From the NCBI GenBank assembly GCA_035299065.1, contig DATGXI010000109.1, positions 1 through 18,291 of the forward strand: a DNA stretch of 18,291 nucleotides, written 5' to 3'. Position 1 is the stretch's first letter. The number at the start of each line of letters is the position of its first letter. The notes beneath the pieces were generated by a model. The model was not told the DNA's origin. It did no database searches and saw nothing but the letters and a program-made list of their open reading frames with translations. Of this stretch, positions 1 to 9,657 are shown piece after piece. The position numbers and the translations under genes are program-made. The stretch is from DASPJQ01 sp035299065. Its GTDB lineage: Bacteria > Bacteroidota > Bacteroidia > Flavobacteriales_D > UBA2798.

Positions 1-3000
1 GTGTTGAGTAGTTTTTCAGCTTCTTTTTGTTTTTGAATTGCCGATTTTTCAAGCTCATTGGCTTCCTTCAGGTAATTATTTTTCTTAGTCGGGTCGGTTT
101 CATCATTGGCTTTTATACGCAGCGCATCGGCTTTGGCGGCATCGTTTGCCGATTGGGTGAATAGATCTTTTGCGTTATTGAACGTTGTTTTTTGCTGGTC
201 GTTTAATTTATCAGGGTCAACTTTTGCAATAAGCTGGTTAACACTTTCACGGTTTTTTGCAATTTCGGTACTGTTTATTTTTTCAAATGTTTTGGCTACA
301 GCTAATTCATCTTTTGCAAGTTCTTTTTCCTTTTCAGCGATGCGTTTTTCCAAATCCTGTTTTTTGGCAGGATCGGTTTCCTTGTTTGCCTGGGCTTTGA
401 GGTTGTTTATTTCACTTTGCTTCTGTTCAATTTTATCAAGTGTGGTTTTTACAGCATCAAGTTCTTTTTTGGCGTTGGGGTCACTGTAATTGCCAGGATC
501 AACGTTGTATGTGTTTTCTGCTACATTGTTGTTGGTTGACCCGTTGTTATCATTGGTAGTGCCGTTATTCCCATTTGTACCATTGTTGTCATTGTTAGTG
601 CCGTTATTCGCGTTTGTACCATTGTTGTCATTGGTAGTGCCGTTATTTCCGTTGTTCCCATTGGTATTGTTTGTTCCATTGGTATTGGTGGGGTCATTGC
701 TTGCAAGGTATTTGGTGTCATTGGCATCAATTACCGTTAAAGCATCGTTTTGTTTTCGAATGGCATCGTTTTGCTTTTCAATGGCGGCTTCAAATTTCTC
801 ATTGCGTTTGGTTGGGTCCTGCTCGGTTTTGGCTTCCTGGAACAGTTTATCCGCTTCTTTTTTATCGTTTTCTGCTGCTACTGAAAGGTTTTTTGCAATG
901 TTCTTGTTTTCGTCTTTAATCAGTGTTTTATCAAGTTTTTCGTCAAGTTGACTGTCTTTCTGGTTAAAGTTCTTGTCGTTTTCTGTTTTAATGGCTTCAG
1001 CAAGTTTCTCCTCTTCCTGGTAAAGCGCCAGTTTTTTCTTATCTATTTGCTTGTCAATATTGCTTTTTTCAGTCTCGTCTTTGCTGTTCGCCTTTTTTAT
1101 TTCCAGTTGATTGATTTCCTCTTTCAGCACATTGGTTTTTTTAACCTGTTTGGTTACCTCGGCACTGTTGGTAAGCTCTGAATTGTCTTTTACCTTGTCT
1201 GTTACCGTATTGGTAAGTTCTTCGTTAAAACCTTTATTTTTCAGTGCATTTTCATTGGCTTCAATTTCCGATTCTTTTTTACGCTTTACATTTTCTTCAA
1301 CCAGAATTTTCTCCCTTAATTTCTTTTTTTGTTCTTCGTCAGTTGTAATAGCTAGCTGTTTTTTGTCTTTTTCAATTTGTTTGTTCAGGTCATCTATGTA
1401 CAAATTGTTTGTTTTGTTTTTCTCTATGGCTTTTTGATCATCGCTTTTGTTTGAGTTGTCAATGGCCTTTAGCGCATTGTCATTGTCAGCAAGTGATTTA
1501 TTGAGGTTAGGGTCATTGAGGTTTTTGACTTCATTGTCAGTATTATTGTTTTTTGCCAGCCTGGCCAATAGTTTTTGTTTCTCAACTTCAAGGTCTTTGT
1601 TTTCTTGTTCCTTTGTCACTTTTAACTGTTGCAATTGCGATTTTTTAGCCGAAAGTGCTTTTTTCTTTTCAGGATCATCGGTACTGTTGGCGGCCGCTTC
1701 GGTATTGGCAATGTCGTTGTTGATGTCGGTAATCCAGTTTTTGTTGTGATTGATCAGGCGGTCATAATCTTCAGCCGTAAACAAGCTTTTCTTTAAACGC
1801 TCATATTCGTTGAACATGTTGGCATAGTAGTCATACTTGGCCAAAAAGTCGTTATAGTCAAATTTCTTGGTACGGTCAACCTGCACTTTTTGCTCAATCT
1901 TATCATTGTTACCGGCAATGTTTTTGGATACCGATTGGGTGTTGCCTGCAATGGCATCTTTTTCAGCCTGAGTTAACACTTTTGTATTTCCGCTGGTATT
2001 TTCAAGAATGTTAGCCAATAGTTCAGCCTGGTCATCTATTTGGTCAGCTTCTTTTATCAGTGCATCTGACTTCCTGAACGCTTCTTTTTTCTTTTCAGTG
2101 GCATTGGCTAAATCTTCCTGCAATGATTTAATATCATCCTGTATTTTTTTGAGTTTATCGCCTTTTGCTTTTTCCTCTTCACGTTTAAGCGAATTGATGT
2201 CGGCTGTAATGGCATTTTCCTGCTCTTTTAGTTTATTGGCAGCATCCAGTGCTTTATTGGCTTCATTACGCTTTTCAGCAGCTTTCTTTTTTGTTTCGGC
2301 ATACAAATCGTCCTGCTGGGCATTGGCGCTCATCAAGGATTTAATATAGGCTTGCTGTTCTTTTAATTTTTTTATAGCCTCTTCCTTGTTTTTGGAATTA
2401 ATGGCTTCTTCAATACCCTTGGCATAGTTGGCTGCTACATCCGCATCCTTTTTTGCTTTATCGGCTTGCTTTTCCAGGTTTTTTGCAAGGTTCAAGGCAA
2501 TTACGGCCTCGTTTGCGGCTTTGTTGGCATCTTCATTGTCTTTCTTGGCCTGATCATACAACATGCCTTTTTCAAGCGGGTCAATTATATCATCGCCCGA
2601 GGCTATGTTGTTTTCAGCATCTTTTGATTTTGTGCGCGCTTCTTCGGTTTTTTGTGCGGCAACGCTATAGGCAGCTTCCAGTTTTTCCTTTAATTCATCG
2701 GCCTCTTTCTTTTGTGCATCGGCCTGTTCTTTGGCCATTTTTATTAAATCTTCATTGGTAAGGTTTTCGCTTATAGCGGCATCCACCACACTGTCCTTAC
2801 CCTTACTCACAGATTCCTGGTTGGTAAATTTGTCAGCATTCGGGTCAAGCGATGCTTTGTTTGCCAAAACTTCAGCAATAATGTCTTCAGCGCCTTCAAT
2901 TTCTTCGTTAAACATGTTGCGTATAACAAGGGTAGGGGTGCCTTCTTTTGTCACCAGGGCAATTTCCTGTTTCAGCGGTCTGAGTTCTTTCTGGTATGGT

Positions 3001-4262
3001 ACATCCACCAATGCTTCGTAAACTTTATCAGTGCCTTCAACTTTTACTTTGTAACGATACTTGCCACTTTTGTCAAGAGTAATTAAATAATCGCCCGTTG
3101 TTGATTTTGAATTGAACAACCCCTCGGCCTCATTGGTTACTATGTTTTCAACGGTAATGGTTACCCCGTTTTTACCGGGTGTAACTTCATTCACAAACCG
3201 CCCTTTAAGAATGGCAATGAGTACCGGATAACGCTCTACTTTTACGTTGTAGACGTGTACTTTTCCAAATCCGCTTTCGCGTTTGGAAGCAAACCATGCC
3301 GACTGTTCAAGTGAATCAAGAATGTAAAGAATATCGTCATCGGGTGTATTGATGGCGAAATCCATGTTCTCAGGCTGACCAAATGTTTCGGTTTCGGGGT
3401 CAAAATTGCTTTTGAAAATATCATAACCACCCATGCTGTTGTGTCCTTTTGAACAGAAGTAAAGTGTTCTGCCATCAGGATGCATGTACGGGTAATTTTC
3501 ATCAAATGCGGTATTGACCGAACCTTTTACAATTTGGGGCTTTGACCACGAGTCGCCCGGTAAACGTTTTACACGGTATATGTCCAGTGATTTTCCATCA
3601 TCGCCATAACTTGAAAAATAAACCACATCACTGGTGCGTGGAAGGTTTACAACTATGCGGTGTTCTTTTTTCTTGTCAATTGAACTTTGGAGTTTTTCAA
3701 CCACGAGTATTTTTCCGGGAACCGATTTTTTGTCGTAAAGCGCGTAAAAGTCGGCTTCGCGAAAATCTTTTTTGCTGTTTACAACAATGTCGGTTACGTT
3801 CCTGAGCAGGCGTTTGCCGTTGTTACACATTTCAATTTGATGTGTAACCTGAAATTTTTCCTTTTCTTTTTCACCTGCAGTGGCTGCGTATTTCTGGTAA
3901 TATTTAACGGCTTCGGCAAAACGGTAATTGAGGTGAAGCGCTCTTGCAGCCCAGTAATTAACTTCTTTGTCAAGCCCGGTAGGCTTTGCAGCTGCAAACA
4001 ACAGGTATTTTAAGGCCTTGTTCTTATCCCCATCACTGTGCAAAACACAGGTACCGTACTTGTAATTATACTCGGCATTGGTTTGGTTAAGGCTTAAAAG
4101 TTGTAGAAAGTAGGTGGTAGCCCCGGCATAATTTTCTTCGTAAAACAGCTTATTACCAGCCTTTAGCAATTCCTGTTCAGACTTGCCCTGTGCATGACCA
4201 ATTGAGTAACTACCAAGCACATATGTGAAAACGAGTAAGTGATATTTAAAGAGCTTTTTCAG
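1..4262 (-). CDS. PorE-like TPR / PD40 propeller / coiled-coil exported protein (3' end outside window)
   Basis: The reading frame is open from 4262 to base 1, giving about 1420 residues, with the C terminus beyond the window. Residues 1-25 form a type I signal peptide (KKLF start, hydrophobic LLVFTYVLG core, cleavage after GHAQ). Residues about 26-150 are TPR-like helices (NKLFYEENYAGA, NYWAARALHL). Residues about 200-345 carry PD40/WD40-like blades (YFSSYGDDGKSLDIYRV; YPYMHPDGRTLYFCSKG, then GGYDIFKS). Residues about 355-420 look like a carboxypeptidase-regulatory-like beta domain. From about 480 onward the protein is Lys/Glu/Ala/Asn-rich coiled coil, broken by an Asn/Gly/Thr linker near 1185-1245. 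TPR, propeller, CRD is the order known from PorE, the periplasmic T9SS peptidoglycan linker, which then ends in an OmpA-like domain; any such domain here would lie outside the window. An envelope structural role is inference. No ATG, GTG or TTG fits: CTG at 4262 immediately precedes KKLF, and an in-frame TAA lies about 60 nt upstream. The gene follows plsY by 51 bp and is probably co-transcribed with it. Confidence 0.85.
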   Translation of the reverse strand, partial: MKKLFKYHLLVFTYVLGSYSIGHAQGKSEQELLKAGNKLFYEENYAGATTYFLQLLSLNQTNAEYNYKYGTCVLHSDGDKNKALKYLLFAAAKPTGLDKEVNYWAARALHLNYRFAEAVKYYQKYAATAGEKEKEKFQVTHQIEMCNNGKRLLRNVTDIVVNSKKDFREADFYALYDKKSVPGKILVVEKLQSSIDKKKEHRIVVNLPRTSDVVYFSSYGDDGKSLDIYRVKRLPGDSWSKPQIVKGSVNTAFDENYPYMHPDGRTLYFCSKGHNSMGGYDIFKSNFDPETETFGQPENMDFAINTPDDDILYILDSLEQSAWFASKRESGFGKVHVYNVKVERYPVLIAILKGRFVNEVTPGKNGVTITVENIVTNEAEGLFNSKSTTGDYLITLDKSGKYRYKVKVEGTDKVYEALVDVPYQKELRPLKQEIALVTKEGTPTLVIRNMFNEEIEGAEDIIAEVLANKASLDPNADKFTNQESVSKGKDSVVDAAISENLTNEDLIKMAKEQADAQKKEADELKEKLEAAYSVAAQKTEEARTKSKDAENNIASGDDIIDPLEKGMLYDQAKKDNEDANKAANEAVIALNLAKNLEKQADKAKKDADVAANYAKGIEEAINSKNKEEAIKKLKEQQAYIKSLMSANAQQDDLYAETKKKAAEKRNEANKALDAANKLKEQENAITADINSLKREEEKAKGDKLKKIQDDIKSLQEDLANATEKKKEAFRKSDALIKEADQIDDQAELLANILENTSGNTKVLTQAEKDAIAGNTQSVSKNIAGNNDKIEQKVQVDRTKKFDYNDFLAKYDYYANMFNEYERLKKSLFTAEDYDRLINHNKNWITDINNDIANTEAAANSTDDPEKKKALSAKKSQLQQLKVTKEQENKDLEVEKQKLLARLAKNNNTDNEVKNLNDPNLNKSLADNDNALKAIDNSNKSDDQKAIEKNKTNNLYIDDLNKQIEKDKKQLAITTDEEQKKKLREKILVEENVKRKKESEIEANENALKNKGFNEELTNTVTDKVKDNSELTNSAEVTKQVKKTNVLKEEINQLEIKKANSKDETEKSNIDKQIDKKKLALYQEEEKLAEAIKTENDKNFNQKDSQLDEKLDKTLIKDENKNIAKNLSVAAENDKKEADKLFQEAKTEQDPTKRNEKFEAAIEKQNDAIRKQNDALTVIDANDTKYLASNDPTNTNGTNNTNGNNGNNGTTNDNNGTNANNGTNNDNNGTNGNNGTTNDNNGSTNNNVAENTYNVDPGNYSDPNAKKELDAVKTTLDKIEQKQSEINNLKAQANKETDPAKKQDLEKRIAEKEKELAKDELAVAKTFEKINSTEIAKNRESVNQLIAKVDPDKLNDQQKTTFNNAKDLFTQSANDAAKADALRIKANDETDPTKKNNYLKEANELEKSAIQKQKEAEKLLN
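537..677 (-). repeat. 39-bp tandem repeat coding an Asn/Gly/Thr linker
   Basis: Within the giant coiled-coil gene, copies beginning GCCGTTATT lie at 561, 600 and 639, a period of 39 bp (13 residues), with a degenerate half copy below 561. The encoded unit is NNGTxNDNNGTNx, so the segment is a flexible, low-complexity spacer between two coiled-coil stretches. Being in frame, copy-number change would lengthen or shorten the linker without breaking the protein. Confidence 0.8.
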
Positions 4263-4313
4263 TAAGCCGGGGTTAGGGGGTTTAAATTCTGTACACCTGG
4301 GAGCACAATGCGT

Positions 4314-4958
4314 TTAATTTTTCTTGCGCAACCTCATTTTATTTTCCTCACCCCTTACAAGTCGCTCGATGTTTTTTTGATGTGTAAAAAGCACAACTAT
4401 GGCAATAACCAATGAAAAGTAAATCATGCTTGGTGTGTCACTCTTAAAAACCCAAACAATGATGAAGGGATAAACCACTGCGCTAACCATTGAGCCCAGT
4501 GAAACATATTTTGACGTTAAAAATACAATCATGAAAATAGCGGCCGATGTGCATGCTGCCTGCCAGTGCATGGCAATAACAACACCAAACAGTGTAGCCA
4601 CGCCTTTACCACCCCTGAAGTGTGCAAACACCGGAAATATATGGCCCAGTACCACAGCAATGCCCAATACAATTTTGTAATTTACCAATGGATTTGAATT
4701 GGCGTAATATTCAGAAAGGGTAGCGCCTACTTTTACAGCAATAAATCCTTTTAGAACATCAACAATTAAAACAGGAATGCCTGCACGTTTGCCCAATACC
4801 CGAAAGGTATTTGTTGCACCCGCGTTTTTACTGCCATGCTCACGTATGTCAATGTTGTAGAAATATTTTCCCACCCAGTAAGCGGTAGGAATACTGCCCA
4901 ATAAATAGGCAATCAGCACAAAAATGATGTTATAAAATGAATAATCGTTTATAATCAT
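4314..4958 (-). CDS. plsY: Acyl-phosphate:glycerol-3-phosphate acyltransferase PlsY
   Basis: PlsY is the inner-membrane enzyme that transfers an acyl group from acyl-phosphate to glycerol-3-phosphate, forming lysophosphatidic acid in phospholipid synthesis. The 214-residue product has the family's normal length and conserved motifs: GSIPTAYWVGK at residues 21-31, GSKNAGATNTFRVLG at 42-56, GHIFPVFAHFRGGKGVAT at 105-122, and a basic C-terminal HQKNIERLVRGEE at 193-205. Hydrophobic segments near 8-25, 60-78, 95-113, 125-148 and 155-192 fit a multi-pass membrane protein. ATG is at 4958, 16 bp after the stop of the upstream 1560-residue gene, and the next gene follows after 51 bp, so it sits inside an operon. 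No key motif is missing. Confidence 0.97.
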   Translation of the reverse strand: MIINDYSFYNIIFVLIAYLLGSIPTAYWVGKYFYNIDIREHGSKNAGATNTFRVLGKRAGIPVLIVDVLKGFIAVKVGATLSEYYANSNPLVNYKIVLGIAVVLGHIFPVFAHFRGGKGVATLFGVVIAMHWQAACTSAAIFMIVFLTSKYVSLGSMVSAVVYPFIIVWVFKSDTPSMIYFSLVIAIVVLFTHQKNIERLVRGEENKMRLRKKN

Positions 4959-4974
4959 AATTAACTAATTTTTT

Positions 4975-7900
4975 TTACTCGCAACCCGGACCAACCATTA
5001 AACCTCTGATAACGCTTTGTGTACTTTTCTTTCCTATCTGGTATTCGTAATCTTTCTCATCCTTGCCTTTAAATTTCAACTTATCGGCTTTTGCCTCTTC
5101 GGTTGGTTTATTTAAATCATCATTACCACCAAAATAGATTTCACCAATACCACTTTTGCTTTTGTACACATACGTCATGTAGTTGGATTCGTCTAGTTGC
5201 AAATATACACTAATGACGTCTTCAATGTCCTTTCCTTTCTTCGTTTTTTTAATGGTAACCACTCCCTTAACATATTTAAAAACCGGTGTTTTAAAAATAT
5301 TGCCTACGCCAATTTTGCAGGTTGATACGTACATTTGCTCAAACGGGTTCCATTTCAGGGTCACATCAGCCAGGAAAAGTGTTTTGGTTATTGGGTCGGC
5401 TCCTTTTTTAAACTTGTTGTTTACCACCAATTCTCCCTTTATTTTTTCAGCTTCTTCAAAACCTACAATTTCACGCATTGCCTTGAAATACGGGGTGTTA
5501 TCGGGGTCAAATGACTCAATGTCGGGAAACTCGTTGATTTTTTCGGCCCATTTTTCCATCACGTTGTCATTCATTGGGAAGTCAAAAAGCATGCTCACTT
5601 TCATTTCAGCCTCGTTGGGTTTTCCTGTCATGGATCCGGCTGTTTTTAGTTTAAACACACTTGGCTCACTCATGAAATCAAAACTACCATCGGCATACAT
5701 GGTGCATTTTTCCTTGTGCAATGAAATGTAATTGCCTGGTAATAAAAGGTCTGAAAATTTATCCAGGGTTCCCACACGGTACTCCTGGCTGTTGCGGTCA
5801 AACTTAAGAAACCCGTTGGCAGCCATAATTTGTTGGTTTTTAGGGTTTTGCTTTTCCGATAAAAAAGCCGCATAGGGAAATATATCGGTTGTATCGGTTT
5901 GAAAATAAATTCCTGAGCCAATTGGTTTCTTACCATCGGTCACCAAATCTTTGTTAATCGGGATCATGATGTCCTTTGGATCAATCACCGCTTTAAAGTT
6001 AAACCAGTTTCGTGGAATGTCTTTGCAGTTGTGCGCAATGCGTGTATACCCGTCAAAGTTCAACCCTATATCGGCTGCTTTCAGAATCACTTTTCCTTTG
6101 TATTCAAAGTTAGGGCTAAGTGCAAATTTCTCCTTTTCACTTACTTCACCTTTTGCATAGGTTTGGAATGTACTGTCAGGCGCAATGTTGTCAAAATGTA
6201 TTTTTTGCGCAAAATTGTTTTCATCAATGTAATTGTAATCGCCCGATGCCTTGTATTTACGCTTGGCAAGCACTTTTACTTTTGCATTGAAAATACTGTG
6301 GTATTTTGTAATGTAGTTGGCCACAATTTGCGCGTTTTTAAATTCATCCATATCGGCATTTTTACGCACAACCACTTTGTTGCTGTCAGGTGTAATACGC
6401 GCATCGGCTACAGTTACATATTCAACTTTTTCGCAATAAACGGCTTTGCCTTTTATATCATACCTGGCTTTTGGCGCCATAAAATTGAGGGAATCCTGGT
6501 CTTTGTGGATCGAGAAAAAGTTAGATCCTGCCAAATCAAGATCTGTATCAATGGCAATGTCGTTTGAATGTGCTTTTTTGCCGCTTTCAAGCTGAATGTT
6601 TTCATTGTCCATAAACCACTTGAAACGGTCCATGTAACATATGTACTGTATTTCACCCAATGTAATTGGTTTACTGGCGTCATTTTTCTTGAACTCACCA
6701 AGGCGTTCATCAAAATCAATGTGTGCGTTCAATCCAGGACCATCAATGGTCAATGCATTGGGATCATCAATACTTTTTATGCGAAAGTCGGCCGTATCAG
6801 AATCAATGGTGCGTGACTTACACCGCATTACTTTTGCTTTTAAGTCAGCTTTTCCAAATATAAAACGCCCGCGTGCAGTTAATCCTTCAGGCTTTAACGT
6901 CATACGCCCGCGAAAATCTGACTGGTCATTGTACGTTTTTAAACTGGTTTCAATGGTGCTTGCATAAAACACTTTTTGTTTGGGAACAAAACAAACGTAC
7001 ACATCCTTTCCGGTAACTTTTGGTACGTTAAGCTCACCCGCTTTTTTTCCAAGCGACTCCTTGTTTTCATATTTCTGGGCAATGCCCGTTATACTGTCAG
7101 GAAATAACACAAAGTCTTTTGATTGGGCAAATGAGGTAAGGTAATTCAATTCCCCATCAGCTTGTAAACCTTTATCACTTAAACGAATGTCATTGTTAAA
7201 CTTGGCTTTGTCGCCATACAAACTAAAGCCTTCAGGCGGAGCTTTGCGAATGAAACCCAGTGAATAGTCTTTTTGTACTTTTAACGATTCTTTAATTGGA
7301 GGCAAAATACCTGCCGAGTAAAAGTCACCTGCAAAACTTACCGCTGTGGTCTTGAAATTATCAAGCGAGTCCATCTTAAAAGGGGCAATCTTGAAAAAGA
7401 ATTTACTGCTGTCATAAACACCTTTATAAATTGATTTCTTGTTGTAATAAACATATGACTCCTTAATACAATCCAGTATCGGATAGGCTGCGTTGCCGCG
7501 TTTATTTCCAGCTTTATTGTCTTTTTGGTCAATGGTAACGGTGCCTCGTACATTGCGTATTACCGAACTAACCCGTACCTGTGGTGTTCCGCGTTTCGCG
7601 TTGAATTGTGTAACACGAATGCGCATGCTGTCAGCCTGTGGCAGGTTTATTTTATGCTCTCCGTAATCATACGAAAGGTTGTTGCCAAAAAACTCGGCAC
7701 TACCAGCATTTACCACTCCCGAGAAAATAAAATCCCTGTTCTTTTTTACAACAAATTCCTGGTTGAACGGGTAAACGCGTACAAATTGAGAATCGCTTAA
7801 TGTAAGGCGGGGTACGCCACGAATAACAAGGTCTAAATTGGCCAGGTTTAGTGTGGCATTGCTGGTTCCTTTTTTCTTCAATAATTTTACCAGTTCATCT

Positions 7901-9657
7901 TTTTGCGCGCGTATATCAGCAGTATCGGCCTGTAGTTTTTTAATGTCATGACCTTGTTTTTTCAGGTAGTCCATTTTAGCGAGTATTTCGTTTAACTGCC
8001 TGTTCAGGTCCTGCATGCCGCTGGCCACGTCAGCTCCCTTCATGTCCGATTCAAAAATAATTGGATCGTAATCTGTTTTCTTGGCACGCGCATTGGTGAA
8101 TGATTTCAATTTATCTTTTACGGTCACCATACCTGTTTCATTGTCATAAAACAGTAGTCCCATGGTGGTTAGTTCATACATTAATGGAATAACTTCCTCG
8201 GTAAATTTGCCCATGTGGGTTGCCAGGTCATTCAATGGAAGCACCATGGTGTCTTTACGCATCACATAATCATTAATAAAATACAGGGGATTTTTATTTC
8301 CCATTCCCTGCACTTTGTCATAAAGTGAGGGTATAAAATAATTGTACGAAGCAAATTGGGCATCGGTTTTGGAACCGCCTTTTGCCGATGTAAATTCAAT
8401 AAGCGGTTCGTCCAGGTTCCAATAAAGGGCTTCTGATGTAATTTCCAGCTTATGATAACTGTCGTAAAAAGGACTCATTACAATACCTTGGCCTATGCGT
8501 AAAACGCTTACTTTATTTTCAAGGGCACTGTATTTGAAATTTATTCCGGGATGAAAAATTGAATCATTTTCAATGTAAAAAACGACCACACCACGTTCGG
8601 TGGTTACATCCTCGCTGTTTAAAATAAGGTTTGAAGAGCCTACGCTCAGGAATTTTTTTGAGTTGCGGTTAAAAATAATTTTTGCCATTTGTTGCGATGT
8701 TCCCGAACCAACCACATCAGGTCCCTGCATGGTAAACCCACCCTCGTAATCAATAGTAATCCCATTGTCGGCCGGATAAAAATCTTTGATGAAAAGGCGT
8801 TTTGAATAAGAGCTGAATTGAGGGTAACGTATTCCAACGTTTTTATTTATACCGGCAACTTTTTCGGTTAACTCACCGGCAAGTGGTTTTTTAAAATATG
8901 GGGTGTAGAATAAAACCGAGTCGGCATCAAACCCTGGTGTTTTAAACATGCACTTGTACCGTTTTAACAAGGCGTATGTTTGATTTGTATCCAGGCCGGC
9001 ATAGTGGTGCGAGGTGTCACGCAAAGCGCGTTCCCAGGTTACTTTTCCACCTTTTCCCTCCCAGGAGGTTGACACAGGTGAATAAACACCCGATGTGTTG
9101 TAAATGGTAGAGCTATCACCTTTGGCAATACACACAAGATCCAGTGATTTAAAAACAATTTTAGGTTGTTTATCGTACTCAAACTGGTAATCTTTTGAGA
9201 TGCATCGCCACTTAATGGCATTGGTTTCATAAATAATTCCCTGCGTAAATAATCCGCCTGACATTTTTAAAAACTCCGGTAACTGTTTCCTGTCTTTAGC
9301 AGCAATAAGTTTATCAACCATTTCAATCCACACTTTAAAACTTGATTCAGGCTGGTTGGTTGCTTTAAAACCGTAAAGTGACTGCATGTAGTCGTAAAAT
9401 TCAGGAAAGGGCCTTATGCCTTTTGCCAACATGCCATTGGCAATTTTTACCACAGCGTCTTGTTGGGCTGGGCTATATTGGCTCCATTTGTTGCGAAACT
9501 TTTTCTTGAATTCTTTTGCCAGGGTTTTATCCTCTTCGGCCAGGTAATCGGTTGCCTGGTTTAAAAATTTTACCGAGTCACTCGCAAATGACGAGGGTTG
9601 CGCAAACACACTCTTACTGCACACTGCAAAAAAAACAAATACCAATAATTTTTTCAT
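4975..9657 (-). CDS. Large exported protein of unknown function (1560 aa)
   Basis: I do not recognise this family. The frame is open to 9693, but ATG at 9657 is preferred: it directly begins the signal peptide MKKLLVFVFFAVCSKSVFAQ and overlaps the prmA stop as ATGA, implying translational coupling. The mature protein has no obvious membrane helix and is rich in beta-prone, Asp/Lys-rich stretches. A short coiled coil lies near residues 545-600 (LNRQLNEILAKMDYLKKQ, then ADTADIRAQKDELVKLLKKK). Segments around 1050-1200 (KARYDIKGKAVYCEKVEYV, ADARITPDSNKVVV) read like strand repeats of OstA/LptA-type or other jelly-roll folds, but this is impression only. The chain ends GLMVGPGCE. There are no catalytic motifs that I can name. 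Placement between prmA and plsY suggests a periplasmic or outer-membrane-associated role, which is inference. Confidence 0.9.
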   Translation of the reverse strand: MKKLLVFVFFAVCSKSVFAQPSSFASDSVKFLNQATDYLAEEDKTLAKEFKKKFRNKWSQYSPAQQDAVVKIANGMLAKGIRPFPEFYDYMQSLYGFKATNQPESSFKVWIEMVDKLIAAKDRKQLPEFLKMSGGLFTQGIIYETNAIKWRCISKDYQFEYDKQPKIVFKSLDLVCIAKGDSSTIYNTSGVYSPVSTSWEGKGGKVTWERALRDTSHHYAGLDTNQTYALLKRYKCMFKTPGFDADSVLFYTPYFKKPLAGELTEKVAGINKNVGIRYPQFSSYSKRLFIKDFYPADNGITIDYEGGFTMQGPDVVGSGTSQQMAKIIFNRNSKKFLSVGSSNLILNSEDVTTERGVVVFYIENDSIFHPGINFKYSALENKVSVLRIGQGIVMSPFYDSYHKLEITSEALYWNLDEPLIEFTSAKGGSKTDAQFASYNYFIPSLYDKVQGMGNKNPLYFINDYVMRKDTMVLPLNDLATHMGKFTEEVIPLMYELTTMGLLFYDNETGMVTVKDKLKSFTNARAKKTDYDPIIFESDMKGADVASGMQDLNRQLNEILAKMDYLKKQGHDIKKLQADTADIRAQKDELVKLLKKKGTSNATLNLANLDLVIRGVPRLTLSDSQFVRVYPFNQEFVVKKNRDFIFSGVVNAGSAEFFGNNLSYDYGEHKINLPQADSMRIRVTQFNAKRGTPQVRVSSVIRNVRGTVTIDQKDNKAGNKRGNAAYPILDCIKESYVYYNKKSIYKGVYDSSKFFFKIAPFKMDSLDNFKTTAVSFAGDFYSAGILPPIKESLKVQKDYSLGFIRKAPPEGFSLYGDKAKFNNDIRLSDKGLQADGELNYLTSFAQSKDFVLFPDSITGIAQKYENKESLGKKAGELNVPKVTGKDVYVCFVPKQKVFYASTIETSLKTYNDQSDFRGRMTLKPEGLTARGRFIFGKADLKAKVMRCKSRTIDSDTADFRIKSIDDPNALTIDGPGLNAHIDFDERLGEFKKNDASKPITLGEIQYICYMDRFKWFMDNENIQLESGKKAHSNDIAIDTDLDLAGSNFFSIHKDQDSLNFMAPKARYDIKGKAVYCEKVEYVTVADARITPDSNKVVVRKNADMDEFKNAQIVANYITKYHSIFNAKVKVLAKRKYKASGDYNYIDENNFAQKIHFDNIAPDSTFQTYAKGEVSEKEKFALSPNFEYKGKVILKAADIGLNFDGYTRIAHNCKDIPRNWFNFKAVIDPKDIMIPINKDLVTDGKKPIGSGIYFQTDTTDIFPYAAFLSEKQNPKNQQIMAANGFLKFDRNSQEYRVGTLDKFSDLLLPGNYISLHKEKCTMYADGSFDFMSEPSVFKLKTAGSMTGKPNEAEMKVSMLFDFPMNDNVMEKWAEKINEFPDIESFDPDNTPYFKAMREIVGFEEAEKIKGELVVNNKFKKGADPITKTLFLADVTLKWNPFEQMYVSTCKIGVGNIFKTPVFKYVKGVVTIKKTKKGKDIEDVISVYLQLDESNYMTYVYKSKSGIGEIYFGGNDDLNKPTEEAKADKLKFKGKDEKDYEYQIGKKSTQSVIRGLMVGPGCE

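Noticed and set aside
106..3021. Series of plus-strand frames of 77-153 codons opposite the giant coiled-coil gene
   Set aside because: They are Ser/Phe/Leu-rich antisense images of Lys/Glu/Asn-rich coiled-coil codons, with no start signals or known domains.
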